A DNA stretch of 18,227 nucleotides, taken from DASPTB01 sp035623615 (GTDB lineage: Bacteria > Actinomycetota > UBA4738). Positions 13,617 to 18,227 of the stretch are shown here, one piece after another (the first letter of the stretch is position 1; every line of letters begins with the position of its first letter). A program made the translations under genes and the position numbers. Below the pieces are notes generated by a model. It saw only the letters and a program-made list of their open reading frames with translations. It did not search any database and was not told the origin of the DNA. Location: assembly GCA_035623615.1 (NCBI GenBank), contig DASPTB010000094.1, forward strand, positions 1 through 18,227. The letters are read 5' to 3'.

Positions 13617-13629
13617 TACACTCCGCCGC
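13617..13629 (+). promoter_or_regulatory. -10 box of the phosphatase-like gene, predicted leaderless
   Basis: TACACT (13617-13622) is followed by seven bases (CCGCCGC) and the ATG at 13630. No ribosome binding site lies between. This supports the ATG at 13630 over upstream in-frame starts. Confidence 0.5.
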
Positions 13630-15930
13630 ATGCCTCCGGCCGGAAACCGAAGGGTTCTGGCCGCCGGCGTTTCGGTGGCGCTCGCCACCACCTTCGCGAC
13701 AATCGGTTCGCTGCTTGCGTCGGGATCGGTGGCACATGCCGCCGACTCGACCGGCCCGCGGCGGGTGGTGGTCGTGCTCGTCGACCGCACGACGGCGGCG
13801 ATGCTGCAGTCCGTCCCCGGGATCCAGCAGATGGACTCCATCGGTGCGTCCGGGCTCATCGTCACGCGGACGGGACCAGGCACGGGTGGCCGGACACGGT
13901 ACGCCGCAATGACATCGCTGTCCTCCGGCGCCGCCGCCGTCACGCCGAAGGATCAGATGAGTCCCGCTGCCACGTCTGCGCCGCCGGGATCGACCGCGCT
14001 TGTTCCGATCACCGTTCCCGGTGTCGCGGCCCTCCTCCGGGCGAACGGCGCCCCCACCGTCGCCGCCGTTCCCGGTCTCCTGGGGCAGACGCTTCGCGAA
14101 CACGGGATCCTCACCGCCGCGATCGGCGACTCGGACCTCCCCGGGCGCCCGAACCGTCCGGCGGCGTTCCTGGCGATGGACGAGTCGGGCGCGGTGCCGC
14201 TCGGAGCACTCAGCGCAACCGACACCGTCGCGCCCGCGGCATCTGCCCTGCCGCTGAACACCGATCTCAGTGCGCTGGAACAGGACACGAAGGCAGCTCT
14301 CGCGAAGGCGCGCTTCGTCGTCGTCGATTGGGGCGACTCGGCTCGCGTCGACGCGCTGCTGCAGCAGCCCGGCGCCACGCTCGACCGCCTAGGTCCCTCG
14401 GGCTTCAGCCTGCGCAGCCGCCTGCAGTCGGCGCGCACGACGAGCCTCACTCGCCTCGGACAGTTCCTCCAGGCGCTCCCCGGGTTTCTGGACTCCAAAC
14501 GGGACCTGGTGATCGTGATGTCGCCCACGGCGCCGGCGGCTCTCGGCGCCGGCGGCGTGATGGCCGCCCCAATTCTCATTTCGGGGCAGGGCTTCTCGGG
14601 TTCGCTCACCTCGCCCACGACCGGCATCAAGGGGGTCGTGTCGAGCATGGACCTCGCCCCGACCATCCTGCACTGGCTGGACGTTCCCGTTCCGTCGCTC
14701 ATGCGAGGGCATCCGATGGAAAGCACCGCGGGCCTCGGCCTGACCGCCGCGGTCGCGAACGAGCAGGCGTACGAGCGCGTCGCGCGGCAGCGGAACATCG
14801 TGCTCCCGGGTGTCGCCCTCGTGTGGGTGGCCGCGGTGGGTCTGTCGCTGCTGGTGGTCGAGCGGCGCGGCCGGCAGGTCGCCCGCTGGGAAACCAAGGA
14901 TCGGAAGAAGGTGCGGCGCAAGGACCTGCGGTTCCTGGAAAGCTCGGCGAGATGGCTCGTCTTCTCCGCCGCCTTCACCCCTCTGGCGATCTTGCTGCAA
15001 CCGCAGGTGTCGTCGGGCGCGACGGGAATCGTGCTTCTCGAAGTACTGTGTACGTCGCTCCTTGCGGGATTCCTGCTCGGTCTGGCCTGCCGTCAGCGCG
15101 CCCTCGTCGGGCTGGGGGCCATCGGCATCATGACGCTCGTCGCGTACCTGGCCGACCAATCGACCGGCGCCGCCCTCTTCACACGAACGCTCGCCGGACC
15201 CCCCCTCCTCGCGGCGGGATACGTCTCGCGGCTGGACGCGATCTGCGCCGGAGTCTGCCTCGCGGCCGGGCTGGTCGCGGCCGGCGCCATGGCTCGAGGG
15301 GCGCGCGCGACGCCCTGGCTTCGCTGGTTCTGGATCGCCCTGACCGCGATCGCCCTCACGGCCCTGGCCGCTCCCCCGATGCGAAACTCGGCCGCGCTTC
15401 CGGTCGCCGGCATCCTCGGACTCGCGACGCTCGGCGTCGCCGGACTTCGCACGCCGCCCGGTCGAAGGGTCTGGATCGAGGTGAGCGCCGTGATCCTCGC
15501 GGCGATGCTCCTCGCGGGCGCCGTGCTCGTCGTCGCCGACGCGGCGTTCGCGCGCAAGGCTGCTGCGGCAGATCGGGTTCCGACGCACGTCGCGGTCGCC
15601 GCGTTGTCGCTCGGGGCGCACGCCGTCGCGACGTGGGGACACTTTCTCTTCTTCTCGCCCTGGACCCTGATCCTCGTCGTAGCGGTCGGGGCGATCTTCT
15701 ACGTCGACGGGCTCATGCGCCACGGCGCGTGGTCGCAGGGACCGAAGTGGCTTGCGCTCCCTCCGCCCGACCGGCACACGCAGGCGACGATCGCCGGCAT
15801 GATCGTCACCGCCGTGGTGGCGCTCGTCGTTGGCGTGCAGGGGCCTCCGTCCGCGACGGTTGTGATGATGAGTACGGCGCTGCTGTTCCTGTCGACGGCG
15901 GCGGAACGGACCCGACCAGCCCCGCGCTGA
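13630..15930 (+). CDS. Alkaline phosphatase-like domain fused to a polytopic membrane domain
   Basis: The 766-residue protein starts with a signal peptide (about 1-37, ending VAHA). An extracytoplasmic domain (about 44-380) opens RRVVVVLVDRTTAAML, with Asp52 and Thr54/55 where alkaline phosphatase superfamily enzymes hold metal and nucleophile. TSLSSGAAA (95-103) follows, and near its end are ILISGQGFSG, VSSMDLAPTILHWLDVPVP and a late GHPM, typical of this superfamily. The expected His metal ligands are not all obvious, so activity is uncertain. From about residue 388 come roughly ten membrane helices. Relatives in actinobacteria are uncharacterised; a role in phosphoester or envelope-polymer chemistry is inference. 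It diverges from tldD and converges on the SGNH/MBOAT pair, with 63 bases between. Confidence 0.75.
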   Translation: MPPAGNRRVLAAGVSVALATTFATIGSLLASGSVAHAADSTGPRRVVVVLVDRTTAAMLQSVPGIQQMDSIGASGLIVTRTGPGTGGRTRYAAMTSLSSGAAAVTPKDQMSPAATSAPPGSTALVPITVPGVAALLRANGAPTVAAVPGLLGQTLREHGILTAAIGDSDLPGRPNRPAAFLAMDESGAVPLGALSATDTVAPAASALPLNTDLSALEQDTKAALAKARFVVVDWGDSARVDALLQQPGATLDRLGPSGFSLRSRLQSARTTSLTRLGQFLQALPGFLDSKRDLVIVMSPTAPAALGAGGVMAAPILISGQGFSGSLTSPTTGIKGVVSSMDLAPTILHWLDVPVPSLMRGHPMESTAGLGLTAAVANEQAYERVARQRNIVLPGVALVWVAAVGLSLLVVERRGRQVARWETKDRKKVRRKDLRFLESSARWLVFSAAFTPLAILLQPQVSSGATGIVLLEVLCTSLLAGFLLGLACRQRALVGLGAIGIMTLVAYLADQSTGAALFTRTLAGPPLLAAGYVSRLDAICAGVCLAAGLVAAGAMARGARATPWLRWFWIALTAIALTALAAPPMRNSAALPVAGILGLATLGVAGLRTPPGRRVWIEVSAVILAAMLLAGAVLVVADAAFARKAAAADRVPTHVAVAALSLGAHAVATWGHFLFFSPWTLILVVAVGAIFYVDGLMRHGAWSQGPKWLALPPPDRHTQATIAGMIVTAVVALVVGVQGPPSATVVMMSTALLFLSTAAERTRPAPR

Positions 15931-15993
15931 GCCCGAACGCCCTCGCTCTCCCCCGCGCGCGAAGCACCGGGGGTCTCGGCCGACGCCCGCGCG

Positions 15994-17067
15994 TCAAGTC
16001 TTCAGGCCGAGGAGGGAGTGCATCAGCGCCACGACCTGGCGGCCGAGGTATGCGTACCCTGCGAACGTGAAGTGCACCCCGTCGCTCTCTCGCGCTTGCG
16101 TCATCTTGCCGCCCGCGCCGATCGGCAGATAGGCGGCGTAGCCGCCGTTTCGGGCGAAGAACTGCCACGAGTCGAGGTACACGACGCCGGGAACGAGGCT
16201 CGCCTCGGACTGGTAGATGTCGTTCATGCGGTGCACCGCGGCGTCGGGAAGAACGGGCGACCTCGACGGCGGCAGTCCGACCCACACGACCCGGGCACCG
16301 CCCGCCGTCGCGGTTCGCATCACGGCGGCGACGCGCTTGCGGTATAGCTCGGACCACGCCGCGACGTCGCTTCGCGGGATCGGGACACCGCCGGGAACGA
16401 CCAACGACTGGAAGTCGTTCCCGCCGAACATGGCCACGATGATGTCGGGCTTGAAGCGCTGCACGTCCGCCCGGACCTGGGCGAGCCAGTTGAAGTAGTC
16501 GGGGCGGGCGAGCCCCGTCGCCTCCCGTCCCTGCTGCACGAGATGCACGAGCGGCGTGTCCAGGACGCGAGCGACCCCCAAGCCGAGCCCGAGCGCGAAC
16601 GAGTCCCCCACCACCACGACTCGCTCCGGCTCCTTCAAGGTCGGTTCCCGAACGGGCGGCGGCAGGATGAACGACCCTTCGGCGGTCTGCACCCGGTGCC
16701 CTCCTCGGCGGCCGCTCTTCAGCGGGGCGGGCGGCGCGCCAGTGGCGGCCGGCGGGATCGAGATCGATCCACCGGGCTCCTGGTTCGGGTTGCGCCCGAG
16801 CGCCTCCGATCCGCGCGTGCCGAGCGCGTCGAGTCCCGTGTAGCGGCTCACGAGGTACAGCGGGTCGAGGACCGCAAGCGCGGCGGTGCGGCGCGCCCCG
16901 ATCGGCGAGGCGTCCGCCGAACGCTTGAGGGATCGGGCGTCGAGCAGCCCCCACACCAGAAGGCACACGAGCATCGTCGCGAGCACCTTGCCGGCCGGCG
17001 CCATCCGGCGGGGAACCTCACCCGCCGGGGTGGTCGCGTTCGCACGGGGGCGCGTCTGGATGCTCAT
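15994..17067 (-). CDS. SGNH/GDSL hydrolase (DUF459-like), membrane anchored
   Basis: The 357-residue protein has a short cytoplasmic tail, one helix (about 28-45), a Pro/Gly/Ser-rich linker (about 90-140) and an SGNH domain. Block I is VVVGDSFALGLG with nucleophile Ser156. Block III is MFGGNDF with Asn217. Block V is SDGVHFTFAGY with Asp329 and His332. All catalytic residues are present, so it is probably an active esterase or acyltransferase outside the membrane. ATG at 17067 overlaps the MBOAT stop by one base (TGATG), so the two are translationally coupled. By analogy with AlgI/AlgJ-X and DltB/DltD pairs it probably helps MBOAT move acyl groups onto a surface polymer; the polymer is unknown. 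Confidence 0.88.
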   Translation of the reverse strand: MSIQTRPRANATTPAGEVPRRMAPAGKVLATMLVCLLVWGLLDARSLKRSADASPIGARRTAALAVLDPLYLVSRYTGLDALGTRGSEALGRNPNQEPGGSISIPPAATGAPPAPLKSGRRGGHRVQTAEGSFILPPPVREPTLKEPERVVVVGDSFALGLGLGVARVLDTPLVHLVQQGREATGLARPDYFNWLAQVRADVQRFKPDIIVAMFGGNDFQSLVVPGGVPIPRSDVAAWSELYRKRVAAVMRTATAGGARVVWVGLPPSRSPVLPDAAVHRMNDIYQSEASLVPGVVYLDSWQFFARNGGYAAYLPIGAGGKMTQARESDGVHFTFAGYAYLGRQVVALMHSLLGLKT

Positions 17068-18227
17068 CAGAATCGGAAGTAGATGAAGGGGGCCACGCCC
17101 TGCGGCCCCAGCGTCGTGATCACCATCAGCGTTACGCCGAGCGCGGCGCCCTGCGCCGCGGCCGTCAGCTGTGCGAACGACGCCTCCACGCGCTGGGGGA
17201 AGCGCCGCGGCACGTACTGGGTCCCGATGCCGAGCGCGATCGCCAGCAGCACGAGCGGCGTGACGAGTGGGGCCGGCCCCCACGCCGTCAGGATGCGCCA
17301 GAGCATGACCGCGGCGGTCGCGATCGAGTCCGCGCGGAACAGCAACCACCCCAGGCACACGAACTGGAACGTCCAGAAGCGCTGGAGGCCCACACGCAGA
17401 GGGTCGGTCGGCTCGGCGATGCCCAACCGGGCTCGCCGGTCACGGCGGTACTTGCCCACGGCCAGGCCGATCCCGTGCAACAGTCCCCAGGCGACGAACG
17501 TCCAGGCGGCGCCGTGCCACAGGCCGCCGAGCACCATCGTGAAGATGAGGTTCCGGTAGGTCTGGGCGTTCGACCCGCGCGACCCTCCGAGCGGGATGTA
17601 CAGGTAGTCACGGAGCCACCTCGAAAGCGTCATGTGCCACCGGCGCCAGAAATCCTGCGCCGACGTCGCGGCGTACGGACAATTGAAGTTCTGCGGCAGT
17701 GTGAATCCGAGGAGGAGCGCGATCCCGATCGCGATGTCGGTGTAACCGCTGAAGTCGGCGTAGATCTGGACGGCATACGCGTACACCGCGATCAGGATCT
17801 CCAGCGACGAGTGCGCTCGGGGGGCTCCGAACACGGGGTCGACGATCGCCGACGCGAGGAAGCTCGAGAGCACGACCTTCTTGAACAGTCCGCCCCAGAT
17901 CAGGTACGCGGCTCTGCCGACGTCGATGCGCCGGGGGTCGCGCCGTTCCTGGATCTGCGGGACGAGCTCGCGGGCGCGAACGATCGGGCCGGCAATCAGA
18001 TGCGGGAAGAACGACTGGTAGACGAAGAAGTCGAGCCACGGCGCCGGCTGCGTGTCGCCCCGGTAGACGTCGACCACGTAGCTGATCCCCATGAACGTGT
18101 AGAAGGAGATCCCGACCGGGAGCGTCACCTGCAGCAAGGGGAAGGCGGATCCGAGTCCGACGCTGCGGAGCAGATTGTCGAAACTGACGGCGAAGAAACC
18201 GTAGTACTTGAACCAGCCGAGGAGCGC
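17067..18227 (-). CDS. MBOAT-family O-acyltransferase (AlgI-like), 5' end outside window
   Basis: The last 386 residues are visible; the frame runs open to the window edge and begins ALLGWFKYYGFF, an internal AlgI-family segment, so the N-terminal helices are missing. Family landmarks are LPVGISFYTFMGISYVVDV, FPHLIAGPIVRARELVPQ, the FSGYTDIAIGIALLLGF segment, FWRRWHMTLSRWLRDYLYIP with LGGSRG, and LGGLWHGAAWTF, whose His is the conserved MBOAT catalytic residue. It is an integral inner-membrane enzyme that passes acyl groups, often acetyl, across the membrane to a polysaccharide or lipid carrier. The downstream SGNH gene overlaps by one base. The substrate is not shown by the sequence. Confidence 0.93.
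   Translation of the reverse strand, partial: ALLGWFKYYGFFAVSFDNLLRSVGLGSAFPLLQVTLPVGISFYTFMGISYVVDVYRGDTQPAPWLDFFVYQSFFPHLIAGPIVRARELVPQIQERRDPRRIDVGRAAYLIWGGLFKKVVLSSFLASAIVDPVFGAPRAHSSLEILIAVYAYAVQIYADFSGYTDIAIGIALLLGFTLPQNFNCPYAATSAQDFWRRWHMTLSRWLRDYLYIPLGGSRGSNAQTYRNLIFTMVLGGLWHGAAWTFVAWGLLHGIGLAVGKYRRDRRARLGIAEPTDPLRVGLQRFWTFQFVCLGWLLFRADSIATAAVMLWRILTAWGPAPLVTPLVLLAIALGIGTQYVPRRFPQRVEASFAQLTAAAQGAALGVTLMVITTLGPQGVAPFIYFRF

Noticed and set aside
15931..15993. Inverted repeat near 15981-15994 between convergent genes as a terminator
   Set aside because: The stem is only five base pairs and no T tract follows on either strand.
12036..16070. A 1344-codon open frame on the plus strand across tldD and the phosphatase-like gene
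   Set aside because: It is antisense to tldD and out of frame with the next gene. Its product is Arg/Gly/His-rich with no domain, typical of stop-poor shadow frames in GC-rich DNA.
17068..17358. Extended start for the SGNH hydrolase
   Set aside because: The extension lies inside the MBOAT coding region and is Arg/Ala-rich; ATG at 17067 gives the coupled TGATG overlap and a normal membrane anchor.

Overview
This window is about 18.2 kb of GC-rich DNA with GTG and ATG starts, tightly packed genes and TAnnnT-type -10 boxes. The gene order points strongly to Actinomycetota. The central block (galU, moeA/glp, moaC, a three-helix glpR/sepX-like gene, with 5-FCL and a serine-rich FmdB gene reading divergently from galU) matches, from memory, the conserved actinobacterial neighbourhood known in Mycobacterium as Rv0991c-Rv0996. 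Sequence divergence and extra genes suggest a lineage away from the classic model actinobacteria. I cannot place it further without a database.

Layout. 1-192 (-): N-terminus of a MoxR AAA+ ATPase. 225-1286 (-): GH-A-like TIM-barrel protein. 1424-2296 (+): four-helix membrane protein. 2384-2458 (-): tRNA-Ala(CGC). 2512-5816 (-): translin-family protein, GlpR/SepX-like membrane protein, MoaC, and MoeA/Glp with a long disordered N-terminal arm. 5898-6575 (+): multi-pass membrane protein of unknown function. 6581-7456 (-): GalU. 7551-9351 (+): 5-formyl-THF cyclo-ligase, Ruc-like FmdB zinc ribbon, MTAP, then a terminator. 9380-9862 (-): GNAT acetyltransferase. 10114-10782 (+): SAF/CpaB-like protein. 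10779-13556 (-): TldE and TldD. 13630-15930 (+): alkaline-phosphatase-like domain joined to a polytopic membrane domain. 15994-18227 (-): SGNH hydrolase and a 5'-truncated MBOAT O-acyltransferase.

How the genes fit together. moaC and moeA belong to molybdenum cofactor synthesis. The moeA product beside a GlpR-like protein may instead be, or also be, the gephyrin-like divisome protein Glp. galU makes UDP-glucose for envelope glycans. MBOAT plus SGNH is a typical surface-polymer acylation pair, and the phosphatase-like membrane protein may also act in the envelope. 5-FCL and MTAP are folate and methionine salvage enzymes. TldD/TldE is a proteolytic pair with no substrate visible here.

The most striking non-coding pattern is that seven genes starting transcription units have a TAnnnT box ending only 6-9 nt before the start codon, which predicts leaderless mRNAs. 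Downstream or internal genes mostly have Shine-Dalgarno sequences or stop/start overlaps instead. No CRISPR array, insertion sequence, prophage or rRNA gene was seen. No stretch over 300 bases lacks a gene; the longest gap (9863-10113) holds divergent promoters and three inverted repeats.
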